The notes below the pieces were generated by a model, which worked only from the letters and a program-made list of their open reading frames with translations, was not told the origin of the DNA and did no database searches. From JACPHD01 sp964526325 (GTDB taxonomy: Bacteria > Patescibacteriota > Patescibacteriia > Patescibacteriales > GWC2-42-12): DNA of 34,113 nucleotides. The translations under genes were made by a program, and so were the position numbers. The stretch spans positions 1 through 34,113 of the forward strand of contig CAZGKM010000013.1 in assembly GCA_964526325.1 (NCBI GenBank), in the 5' to 3' direction. Below are positions 1 to 6,670 of this stretch, one piece after another; positions within the stretch are counted from its first letter, which is position 1; each line of letters begins with the position of its first letter.

Positions 1-59
1 ATTAACTTTACCTTTAAATATCACAATGTGTTACCTATGTACCCTTCTAGTACAATATC

Positions 60-88
60 TTGACATTTATGTTAAAATGCGCTAAGCT
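60..88 (+). promoter_or_regulatory. Weak promoter candidate for the first gene
   Basis: TTGACA at 60-65 is followed after 17 nt by TAAGCT at 83-88. The -35 box is perfect and the -10 box is poor. In sequence this AT-rich, TATAAT-like words are common, so confidence is low. Confidence 0.25.
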
Positions 89-216
89 AATTTATTCGAT
101 CTTTTGACAATTGAATAATCACTATTTTCTAATTTCGTAATTGATAATTTCGCGCTTGTTTATCAAAATTTTATAATATTTGTTTTTAAAAAACAAATTA
201 AATATAAATATTTAAT

Positions 217-297
217 GAGCGCTTTTTGCCTCCTCACATTATTTTACGGAAAAGAAAAGCGCTCTCTAACTTTTAGAGAAACGCTTACCAAGGAGGT
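217..297 (+). promoter_or_regulatory. Hairpin leader with anti-Shine-Dalgarno loop
   Basis: GAGCGCTTTT (217-226) pairs perfectly with AAAAGCGCTC (255-264). The 28-nt loop carries CCTCCT at 229-234, which is the exact complement of the AGGAGG Shine-Dalgarno at 291-296. A loop-to-SD pairing would form a pseudoknot that hides the ribosome binding site. The pairing is seen in the sequence. Regulation, for example by ligand or temperature, is inference. Confidence 0.4.
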
Positions 298-302
298 AAA
301 AA

Positions 303-881
303 ATGGAATTCAAGATTATAGAAAAAAAAGATTCTCAATACGAAGAAGTGGATGATTTTTGCCAAAAAATTTATTGGGCATGCAATCTGCAAGAAGAAGG
401 TAAAAATTTCGGTGACGAATGCCCAGAGTTTTACACTATAGTACTGACGGAGGGTAAGATTTTAGCTACTCTTGGATCATTCGTCGGCGAATTGCCGATA
501 GACAAGATCATGCTGTATGACAGAAAACATGCCGAGTTAAGAATTGAACTCGGACGTCTGTCATTCTACAAAAAGCCAAAGAATGATTCTGAATATGCAG
601 AAATTAAAGAAATTACCAGGTTCTTAGTGGCTAATTACTATAATTATGTTAAGAAGTTTAATAATTTTAGTAGACATGCCTTTTACTTCCAAACCCACCG
701 ACCTATGGTTTGGCTTCTCACAAATATTTTTGGGAGGGAGTTTATTACTCCGCTAAACTCTTTTTTAATTTGGGAAAATATTTCCAAGGAAGCATATTGC
801 TTTTATAAGTTGTTTCCAAAAAAAGCCGGTCTCTTCAAGGTTAACGTACATAATTTGCCCCAAGCAATAACTTATGGGTAA
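303..881 (+). CDS. GNAT-fold acyltransferase candidate, FeeM / LuxI-like (N-acyl amino acid or autoinducer synthase type)
   Basis: This 192-residue protein has no close relative that I recognise with certainty. Residues 80-90 (RIELGRLSFYK) resemble the E-(I/L)-x-R-L-x segment of FeeM-type N-acyl amino acid synthases, LuxI-type autoinducer synthases and thermostable-hemolysin-like proteins. In those families this segment lies in the acyl-ACP/CoA-binding core of a GNAT-like fold. The preceding part, with TIVLTEGKILATLGSF near 45-60, fits the central beta strands. The length is in the normal range for the family. The start is fixed by a strong AGGAGG six bases upstream. The gene stands alone between a structured leader and a strong terminator. 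It could instead be a divergent GNAT of other function; the family call is tentative. Confidence 0.4.
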   Translation: MEFKIIEKKDSQYEEVDDFCQKIYWACNLQEEGKNFGDECPEFYTIVLTEGKILATLGSFVGELPIDKIMLYDRKHAELRIELGRLSFYKKPKNDSEYAEIKEITRFLVANYYNYVKKFNNFSRHAFYFQTHRPMVWLLTNIFGREFITPLNSFLIWENISKEAYCFYKLFPKKAGLFKVNVHNLPQAITYG

Positions 882-905
882 ATTGTAGTTATACATATAA
901 ACTTG

Positions 906-944
906 CCGGGTGAAAGACAAAATTGTCTTTAGCCCGGTTTTTTT
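906..944 (+). terminator. Rho-independent terminator of the first gene
   Basis: CCGGGTGAAAGACAA (906-920) pairs with TTGTCTTTAGCCCGG (923-937) with two mismatches and a two-base loop. Seven Ts follow (938-944). Confidence 0.85.
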
Positions 945-1294
945 CTCTATTATTTTAGCTCGTAATTTTTTACATGTCGTAGGGGGAAGTAATTGGGACG
1001 ATGTTTATAATTATAAGATTTATTGTTAAATATTGTTAGTGCAACTCGGGCAAAATATCATTGTTTTGGAATATAAATATCCTCATAAAATAAGATCTAA
1101 CGTCAATGGCAAGCTCTGAATCTTTAAAATAATTTTAATCTTATGGTTGTTTTTGTTTTCTCGCATTTAGACATTTAATAATGTTACTTTGGCGGTAATT
1201 TTGATTTTTTATCTTTTTATGTTATTATATATTTTATATTGATCTTTTATTATAACTAACTTTAATAACACTTAACGGATGAACGGAGGGTGCT
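945..1294. other. AT-rich intergenic stretch, no gene seen
   Basis: No open reading frame with a credible start is present. The right half is very AT-rich and should hold the promoter of the gene at 1295, but no -35/-10 pair stands out. GGAGGG at 1285-1290 is the ribosome binding site of that gene, four bases before its ATG. Confidence 0.4.
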
Positions 1295-1534
1295 ATGGAG
1301 AATGTTATGCGGGATTTTAGGTTATATGGAGAAATAAGGGCTATAAAAAAGGGCGTGGGCTGGATGGCAATGGTGCAAATTAAAAATCATGTAGTGCGGG
1401 CAACAGATTTAACTAACGCAATATCTTATATGAGGCTTGCAGCCAAAAGGGAGCTTTCATTTTGGAAATGTCAAAAAGGAATTATTATTAGAGAAACAAA
1501 AAGAATTAGAGAAGTTAGAAGAAAAAATAAATAA
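1295..1534 (+). CDS. Small basic protein of unknown function
   Basis: This 79-residue protein is rich in Lys and Arg, most strikingly in the last 25 residues, which are dominated by R, K and E. I recognise no domain. The middle (about 25-50) could form a beta hairpin followed by a helix. The basic tail suggests nucleic-acid or ribosome binding, which is inference only. The start is supported by GGAGGG four bases upstream, and a clean terminator follows 16 bases after the stop. It is therefore a monocistronic unit, and one of the few genes here with a Shine-Dalgarno sequence. Confidence 0.6.
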   Translation: MENVMRDFRLYGEIRAIKKGVGWMAMVQIKNHVVRATDLTNAISYMRLAAKRELSFWKCQKGIIIRETKRIREVRRKNK

Positions 1535-1550
1535 GTGGATAACTTTTTTA

Positions 1551-1576
1551 GAGCAGAATAATCTGCTCTTTTATTT
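1551..1576 (+). terminator. Rho-independent terminator
   Basis: GAGCAGA (1551-1557) and TCTGCTC (1562-1568) form a perfect 7-bp stem with loop AATA, followed by TTTTATTT. Confidence 0.8.
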
Positions 1577-1652
1577 ATGACAGAATTATATATAAATTAT
1601 CTTTAATTTTAAATAAAAATATGTATTTTTAATAAATATTGTAGAAAAATAG

Positions 1653-1680
1653 TTGACAGATAAATATAAAGTGATATATT
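1653..1680 (+). promoter_or_regulatory. Promoter upstream of the TrmB-like gene
   Basis: TTGACA (1653-1658), 16 nt, TATATT (1675-1680). The predicted start point is near 1687, about 125 nt upstream of the regulator's ATG. Confidence 0.55.
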
Positions 1681-1686
1681 AATAAT

Positions 1687-1811
1687 AGGAGGTGAAATTT
1701 AAAAAATTTTAAAAAATAATTCTCAGTTAATAAAACTGAGATTTAAAAAAATAAAGCTGCTATCCACTTAGGTATTTTTTCATCTTGATAGCAGCTTATC
1801 TAATTTTAAGT
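1687..1811 (+). promoter_or_regulatory. Hairpin-rich leader with an orphan Shine-Dalgarno (possible small RNA)
   Basis: AGGAGGTGA at 1687-1695 is a perfect ribosome-binding sequence, but no start codon follows at a usable distance. After it come an 8-bp hairpin (1721-1728 with 1734-1741, loop AATAA) and a perfect 11-bp hairpin (AAGCTGCTATC 1754-1764 with 1787-1797) whose 22-nt loop holds six Ts. The predicted transcript would begin at the orphan SD itself. It could be the 5' leader of the regulator gene or a small RNA. Confidence 0.4.
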
Positions 1812-2561
1812 ATGGACATTTCTATTTTAAAAAAATTGGGTTTTAGTGACAAGGAAACAGCGATTTATTTATCGCTACTTGAGCATGGGGACAGCTCGGT
1901 CAGAAATTTGGCCTCTTTTTCTAATTTAAATCGCGGTACGGCTTATGACATATTAAAAAAATTGCAGGAAGCCGGATTGGTAAGTTTTTTTCATAAAAAT
2001 ACCAAACAGCATTTTGTAGCCGAAGATCCGGAAAAAATTTTGAAATTATTAGCCGATCGGGCGGAAGAACTTAAAAATGCCGGGGAAAAAATCAAAGAAT
2101 TGATTCCCGAAATGAAATCATTGCAGGAAAAGGGCGGAAATAAGCCGGTAACTAAATTTTATGAGGGCAAGTCGGGAATAAAGTTTATTTTAGACGATAT
2201 TTTAAATTCGGCTAAAGATCTTGAGGTTAAAGAATATTATGTTTATTCCGCGGCCGGAGTCCGCGAGGATGTTTATAGCGCTTATCCGGATTTTAACAAA
2301 AAAAGAATTAAGAGTAAAATAAAAGTTAATACTATTTCCCTATCTTCCGGCGGCGGAACTTATGGCTTGGATGAAAGAAAGTGGCTTCCCTCGGTAAGCT
2401 CGGGAAAAATGGACATGATGACTTATATATTAATTTACGCCGGTAAATGCGCCTTCATATCGCGCGACAGCCGGAATAATCCGGTCGGTGTAATTATAGA
2501 AAATAAAATGATTTATGAAACGCAGAAAACTTTGTTTTTGCAAATGTGGAAATTTATATAA
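1812..2561 (+). CDS. TrmB-family transcriptional regulator
   Basis: The N-terminal 75 residues form a winged helix-turn-helix (start MDISILKKLGF; recognition region around NLNRGTAYDILKKL) typical of TrmB/IclR-like regulators. A charged, probably coiled-coil linker (about 75-110) follows, then a C-terminal effector-sensing domain (about 115-249). TrmB proteins of archaea sense sugars. CPR bacteria carry many paralogues of this 250-residue form. An in-frame TTG at 1785 would add nine residues, but it lies inside the stem of a hairpin and has no ribosome site, so the ATG at 1812 is preferred. Placement 59 bases before glmS suggests control of amino-sugar supply, which is inference. No Shine-Dalgarno is visible. 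Confidence 0.8.
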   Translation: MDISILKKLGFSDKETAIYLSLLEHGDSSVRNLASFSNLNRGTAYDILKKLQEAGLVSFFHKNTKQHFVAEDPEKILKLLADRAEELKNAGEKIKELIPEMKSLQEKGGNKPVTKFYEGKSGIKFILDDILNSAKDLEVKEYYVYSAAGVREDVYSAYPDFNKKRIKSKIKVNTISLSSGGGTYGLDERKWLPSVSSGKMDMMTYILIYAGKCAFISRDSRNNPVGVIIENKMIYETQKTLFLQMWKFI

Positions 2562-2567
2562 TAATAT

Positions 2568-2613
2568 GTCGTTCGTGAGATTGCTTCGCCGCCGAAGCTT
2601 CTCGCAATGACAA
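2568..2613. repeat. GC-rich REP-like palindrome between regulator and glmS
   Basis: ATTGCTTCG and CGAAGC...GCAAT form an imperfect inverted repeat with a GCCGCC centre. The wording (GAGATTGCTTCG ... CTCGCAATGACA) resembles a dispersed extragenic repeat that I know from many unrelated bacterial genomes. It is a GC-rich island in AT-rich surroundings. Confidence 0.6.
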
Positions 2614-2620
2614 GAAATAT

Positions 2621-4459
2621 ATGTGCGGAATCGTAGGTTATATTGGAAAAAATAATGTTTTGCCTATTTTGCTCGACGGTTTAAAGCGGCTGGAGTATCG
2701 CGGTTATGACAGCTCGGGCATTTCAATAAAAACTGCTAATGGTGTTTTTTCGTCCAAGGCTGTTGGTAAAATCGCGGAGCTGGAAAAAAAATTAAATCTT
2801 ATGGATTTATCCTCGGTTAAGGGGCCGGGCTTAGGCATAGCTCATACGCGCTGGGCCACGCATGGTGAACCTTCGGAAATAAACGCGCATCCGCATTGCG
2901 ATTGCCAAAAGAAAATTTGGCTGGTGCATAATGGCATTATAGAGAATTATCAGGAATTAAAAACCCGCTTAATCGCTAAAGGGCATAAATTTGTTTCGCA
3001 GACCGATACTGAAGTAATCGCCCATCTTTTGGAAGATATATATGACGGTAATTTAACCAGCACTTTAATCAAGGCTTTAAAAATTTTAAAAGGCACATAC
3101 GGTTTAGCGCTTTATCACGCGGACGAACCGGATAAATTATTGGCGGCCAGACGCGGTTCGCCTTTGGTTTTAGGATTGGCTGATAATGAAACTATCATTG
3201 CTTCCGATGTTTCGGCCATAATCCGCTATACTAAACAAGTGATATATTTGGATGATAACGAAGTTGCGGAAATAAACGGCGACGGCCTTAAAATTTATAA
3301 TTTAAAAAATGAGACTGTGGCTAAGGAGACTAAAGAGATTGATTGGAATTTAGAAGAAAGCGAAAAGGGCGGTTTTCCCCATTTTATGCTTAAAGAGATA
3401 TTCGAGCAGCCGAACTCAATCGCCAATAGTTTGCGCGGCCGAATAATCATAGATGAAGGCAAAGCAAAATTGGGCGGATTGGATGAAGTGGTTGATAAAA
3501 TTAGAAAAATAGAAAAAATTGCAATTGTGGCCTGCGGGACGGCCAGAAATGCCGGATTAGTCGGTGAATATATGCTTGAAGAATATGCGGGCATATCAAC
3601 GGAAGTTGATTATGCTTCCGAATTTCGTTATCGCAAGCCGGTATTGGACAGTAAAACTTTGGTTATCGCCATCAGTCAATCCGGCGAAACCGCCGACACC
3701 TTGGCCGCGCTTAGGGAGGCTAAAGAAAAAGGTTCGCTTATTTTAGGCATCGTTAATGTCGTTGGTTCAACCATCGCCCGCGAGACTGATGCCGGAGTTT
3801 ATAATCATATCGGTCCGGAAACTTCCGTGGCTTCAACCAAAGCTTTTACCTCTCAAGTTGCAATTCTGGCTTTAATGACCGTAATGTTTGGCCGGCAAAG
3901 GCAAATGTCTTTGGTTATGGGGCAGAGAATTATTAATGAATTAGCTAAGCTGCCGGATAAAATAAAGCAGGTTTTATCAACCGATAAACAAATAAAAAAA
4001 ATTGCCCAGTCATATTATAAATTTAAGCATTTTGCTTATTTAGGCAGAAAATATAACCAGCCGGTAGCTTTTGAAGGCGCGCTTAAATTAAAGGAAATAT
4101 CTTATATTCATGCCGAAGGTTTTGCTTCGGGCGAAATGAAGCATGGCGCTATCGCATTGCTTGATGAGAATTTTCCTTCTCTTGTAATCGCGCCGGCCGA
4201 TAGCGTTTATGAAAAAAATTATTCCAATATGCAGGAAATAAAAGCGCGCGGCGGAAAAATTATTGCAATCGCGACGGAGGGCGATAGTAAAATAAATGAG
4301 GTGGCGGACGAAGTAATTTTTATACCGAAAACTTTAGAAATGCTGACGCCGATATTGGCCACCATTCCTTTGCAATTATTCGCTTATTATATGGCTATAT
4401 TAAACAAACGAGATGTAGATAAGCCGAGAAATTTGGCGAAAAGCGTAACCGTGGAATAA
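2621..4459 (+). CDS. glmS: Glutamine--fructose-6-phosphate aminotransferase (isomerizing)
   Basis: GlmS makes glucosamine-6-phosphate from fructose-6-phosphate and glutamine, the first committed step to UDP-GlcNAc. At 612 residues it matches the usual length (about 609). The N-terminal glutaminase domain starts MCGIVGYIG, with the catalytic cysteine as residue 2 after Met removal. Two SIS sugar-isomerase domains follow, with AISQSGETADTLAAL in the first and HAEGFASGEMKHGAIAL in the second. The C-terminus ends in the conserved KPRNLAKSVTVE. No glmS ribozyme core was recognised in the 59-bp gap upstream. A long hairpin repeat follows the stop codon. Confidence 0.97.
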   Translation: MCGIVGYIGKNNVLPILLDGLKRLEYRGYDSSGISIKTANGVFSSKAVGKIAELEKKLNLMDLSSVKGPGLGIAHTRWATHGEPSEINAHPHCDCQKKIWLVHNGIIENYQELKTRLIAKGHKFVSQTDTEVIAHLLEDIYDGNLTSTLIKALKILKGTYGLALYHADEPDKLLAARRGSPLVLGLADNETIIASDVSAIIRYTKQVIYLDDNEVAEINGDGLKIYNLKNETVAKETKEIDWNLEESEKGGFPHFMLKEIFEQPNSIANSLRGRIIIDEGKAKLGGLDEVVDKIRKIEKIAIVACGTARNAGLVGEYMLEEYAGISTEVDYASEFRYRKPVLDSKTLVIAISQSGETADTLAALREAKEKGSLILGIVNVVGSTIARETDAGVYNHIGPETSVASTKAFTSQVAILALMTVMFGRQRQMSLVMGQRIINELAKLPDKIKQVLSTDKQIKKIAQSYYKFKHFAYLGRKYNQPVAFEGALKLKEISYIHAEGFASGEMKHGAIALLDENFPSLVIAPADSVYEKNYSNMQEIKARGGKIIAIATEGDSKINEVADEVIFIPKTLEMLTPILATIPLQLFAYYMAILNKRDVDKPRNLAKSVTVE

Positions 4460-4463
4460 ATAA

Positions 4464-4537
4464 TGTATAAAGTATTTTGTGTAATGCATTAAGGTCTATA
4501 CCTTAGCATTTTTGTGTAATACATAATACTTTATACA
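4464..4537. repeat. Long hairpin repeat with 13-bp terminal inverted arms
   Basis: TGTATAAAGTATT (4464-4476) and AATACTTTATACA (4525-4537) are perfect inverted arms. Inside them TAAGGT/ACCTTA forms the hairpin tip around CTAT. Each half also holds a near-direct copy of TTTTGTGTAAT. The 74-bp unit lies between glmS and the next gene and looks like a small non-coding mobile or dispersed palindrome. No target-site duplication is evident. Confidence 0.6.
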
Positions 4538-4549
4538 AAATACAAACAT

Positions 4550-4882
4550 ATGGATATAAAACAGAAAAAAATAAATGCCAATGGCCTAAAATTATTTATT
4601 AAACAGGACGGCAAAGAAATTGCCCGGGCTAATTTATATATTTTAAAAAACGATTTGCATGAAGAGCCGTTCGGTTTTATGGAAGACGTTTTTATAGATG
4701 AAAATTTTAGAAGCCAAGGCTTAGGCACGAAACTTATTGAAGAATTAATTAAAACCGCCAAGCAAAACAATTGCTATAAATTAATCGGTACCTCAAGACA
4801 GTCCAGAGTTAAAGTTCATGCGTTATATGCTCGTTTGGGTTTTAAAGATTGGGGCAAAGAATTTAGAATGGATTTTATATAA
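4550..4882 (+). CDS. Small GNAT acetyltransferase (candidate glucosamine-6-phosphate N-acetyltransferase)
   Basis: This is a single-domain GNAT of 110 residues. The acetyl-CoA pyrophosphate loop is FRSQGLGTKLIEEL (about 53-66, QGLG at 56-59), preceded by the strand FMEDVFID (43-50) and followed by NNCYKLIG (73-80) and LYARLGF (92-98). The order E-D-(V/I), QGLG, CYK(I/L)I, Y-x3-GF resembles eukaryotic GNA1, which acetylates glucosamine-6-phosphate, but small GNATs of other function share parts of it. The GNA1 catalytic aspartate after the CYKII strand is not conserved here. Its position between glmS and a GlmU lacking the acetyltransferase half makes the amino-sugar role attractive but unproven. 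Family call is firm, substrate is inference. Confidence 0.8.
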   Translation: MDIKQKKINANGLKLFIKQDGKEIARANLYILKNDLHEEPFGFMEDVFIDENFRSQGLGTKLIEELIKTAKQNNCYKLIGTSRQSRVKVHALYARLGFKDWGKEFRMDFI

Positions 4883-4903
4883 ATAATTCCGGATTTTCGC
4901 CTG

Positions 4904-4924
4904 CCTGCCTGTCGGACAGGCAGG
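4904..4924. repeat. Perfect GC-rich palindrome upstream of the YvcK-like gene
   Basis: CCTGCCTGTC (4904-4913) and GACAGGCAGG (4915-4924) are exact inverted arms around one base. It is a GC island of the CTGCCTGTCxGACAGGCAG kind common as an extragenic repeat in CPR-type scaffolds. Confidence 0.6.
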
Positions 4925-4950
4925 TCTCTCGTGGAAATAATAAAACGTTT

Positions 4951-5934
4951 ATGGCTAAAAAACAAAAAATTGTTACTATTGGCGGAGGGTCAGGCAGTTT
5001 CATGATTCTTTCCGGCTTAAAAAAATATCCAATAGATTTATCGGCGATTGTCAGCATGGCCGATGACGGCGGCTCTTCGGGAGTTTTACGGGATGAACTG
5101 GGAGTTTTACCGCCGGGCGATGTCAGGCAATGCTTAGTGGCGCTTTCCGAATCAAGCCAAGTTCTAAGAGAGTTATTTAATTATCGATATTCCGGCGGCG
5201 GTTTATCCGGCCATAGTTTTGGCAATATTTTTCTTTCAACTCTAGAGAAAGTTTCTGGCGGCTTTGATGAAGCGATTAAAGAAGTCGGTCATATTTTACG
5301 CATTAAGGGCCGGGTTATGCCGGTAACTTTAACAAGCACCAGGCTAATAGCCGTTTTAAAAAATGGCAAAAAAATAATCGGCGAAAATAAAATTTACAGC
5401 AACTCGTCTGAAATGCTAAATTTAAAAAAATTGTATTTAAAGCCGGCGGCTAAGGTTAATCCGGAAATTATCGACGCAATAAAGCAAGCGGATAAAATTA
5501 TTATCAATCCTGGTGATTTATACGCAAGTTTAATTCCTAATTTTTTAGTCAAAGGCTTATGCGGGGCGATTATAAAATCCAAGGCAAAAGTTATTTATGT
5601 TAGCAATCTAATGACTAAGCCCGGACAAACCGACGGATTTACATTGGTTGATTACGTTAAAATTCTGGAGAAATATTTAGGCCGCGGAACGATTAATTAT
5701 GTTATTTATAACAAGGAAAAACCGGATAAGAAAATTTTAAAAAAATATTTGCGCCAAGGCGAAGATTTGGTTGCAATAGGCGATTTAAGCGAGTTGCCAA
5801 AAGTAAAATTATTAAGTTATAATTTGCTTAGCCATAAAGTTTACCTGGCGAAAAAAAGCGATGCTTTAAATAATTTAAGATCTTTAATCAGGCATGATTC
5901 CGATAAACTTGCCAAAGCAATCTACGATTTATAA
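4951..5934 (+). CDS. YvcK/CofD-family putative gluconeogenesis factor (UDP-GlcNAc-binding type)
   Basis: This 327-residue protein belongs to the CofD-like YvcK family. In Bacillus subtilis YvcK binds UDP-GlcNAc and is needed for growth on gluconeogenic carbon and for normal cell-wall synthesis. Visible hallmarks are TIGGGSGSFMILSGLK near the start, SMADDGGSSGVLRDELG with PPGDVRQCLVAL (about 35-65), GGLSGHSFGNIFLS (about 82-95), INPGDLYASLIPN and SNLMTKPGQTDGFT. These are the nucleotide-binding loops of the family. The length is typical. Neighbouring glmS and a GlmU-type domain fit the known ligand. The start follows the 4904-4924 palindrome and has no Shine-Dalgarno. Confidence 0.88.
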   Translation: MAKKQKIVTIGGGSGSFMILSGLKKYPIDLSAIVSMADDGGSSGVLRDELGVLPPGDVRQCLVALSESSQVLRELFNYRYSGGGLSGHSFGNIFLSTLEKVSGGFDEAIKEVGHILRIKGRVMPVTLTSTRLIAVLKNGKKIIGENKIYSNSSEMLNLKKLYLKPAAKVNPEIIDAIKQADKIIINPGDLYASLIPNFLVKGLCGAIIKSKAKVIYVSNLMTKPGQTDGFTLVDYVKILEKYLGRGTINYVIYNKEKPDKKILKKYLRQGEDLVAIGDLSELPKVKLLSYNLLSHKVYLAKKSDALNNLRSLIRHDSDKLAKAIYDL

Positions 5935-6015
5935 ACTCCGTTAGAATAGAAGATGATAATAAAATCAATCATCCTTAATAGCGGTTTTTAAAAGGGTAAA
6001 ATTTATTAAAATTTT

Positions 6016-6651
6016 ATGTTAGCTAAAAATAATTTAAATATTTCTAACAAGGTAAAGATAATTTTTGATTTGGATTATACTTTATTGGATACGGCAAAAT
6101 TAAAGGAAAAAATAGCCGGTATTTTTGATAAAGAAAATTTTCAAGCGGACTATGATAAATATTATAAAAAAGCAGGCATTAATTTTAATTGTGATGATTA
6201 TTTAAGTATTTTAAAAGATGAAGGCAGAATTGATTGCGCCAGAGAAAAAAAATTAAAATCAAAAATAAAAAAAATAATCAGCCATATTGATAATTATTTA
6301 AAAACTGGCGCTAAAAATGTTCTAAAATATTTTAAGAGCACCGGAGCGGAATTAATTTTAATGACTTTCGGCAATAAAAAGTGGCAGCAGGAGAAAATTA
6401 AGAATTTAAGCATAGCAAAATATTTTGCCAAGATAATTTATGAAGAAAAAGATAAAAAGCAAAGCCGGTATTTAAAATCGCTAAGCAAAACGGACGAAAA
6501 AATTTTGATTATTAACGATAATATAAGTGAAGCCGAAGAGATGCTGAAAATATTAAAAAAAGGAGAATTATTTTTAATCAAGGGACCGTATGATAAAGGT
6601 TATAAATCGCATGAATTATCTGATTTAGTAGTAAAAAACAAAAAAATTTAA
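6016..6651 (+). CDS. HAD-superfamily hydrolase
   Basis: Motif I is FDLDYTLLDT, with the nucleophile and acid/base pair at D18 and D20. Motif II is LILMTFGN with its Thr, and motif IV is LIINDNISEAEEM with the metal-binding Asp. A helical cap of about 70 residues separates motifs I and II, so this is a C1-cap, phosphoglycolate-phosphatase-like member of 211 residues. It is very Lys-rich. The substrate cannot be read from the sequence. A sugar-phosphate is plausible given that the genes on both sides act on amino-sugar nucleotides, but HAD enzymes are promiscuous. The next gene starts 19 bases after its stop. Confidence 0.8.
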   Translation: MLAKNNLNISNKVKIIFDLDYTLLDTAKLKEKIAGIFDKENFQADYDKYYKKAGINFNCDDYLSILKDEGRIDCAREKKLKSKIKKIISHIDNYLKTGAKNVLKYFKSTGAELILMTFGNKKWQQEKIKNLSIAKYFAKIIYEEKDKKQSRYLKSLSKTDEKILIINDNISEAEEMLKILKKGELFLIKGPYDKGYKSHELSDLVVKNKKI

Positions 6652-6670
6652 TTTAAATATAATTTTTTGT

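Larger units (their letters stand above)
1..302 (+). other. Gene-free left edge; structured leader of the first gene
   Basis: No coding region is visible. The stretch is AT-rich. From about 217 onward it looks like an mRNA leader: a perfect 10-bp inverted repeat (217-226 with 255-264), a second 7-bp hairpin with a 3-nt loop at 263-279, and then a Shine-Dalgarno sequence at 291-296. A TATAAT at 172-177 has no good -35 partner. Confidence 0.5.

Noticed and set aside
1785..1811. TTG start nine codons upstream of the TrmB-like gene
   Set aside because: It lies in the stem of an 11-bp hairpin, has no ribosome site, and the added residues are not family-like.
2562..2620. glmS ribozyme upstream of glmS
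   Set aside because: The gap is only 59 bases, is filled by a palindromic repeat, and shows no glmS ribozyme core.
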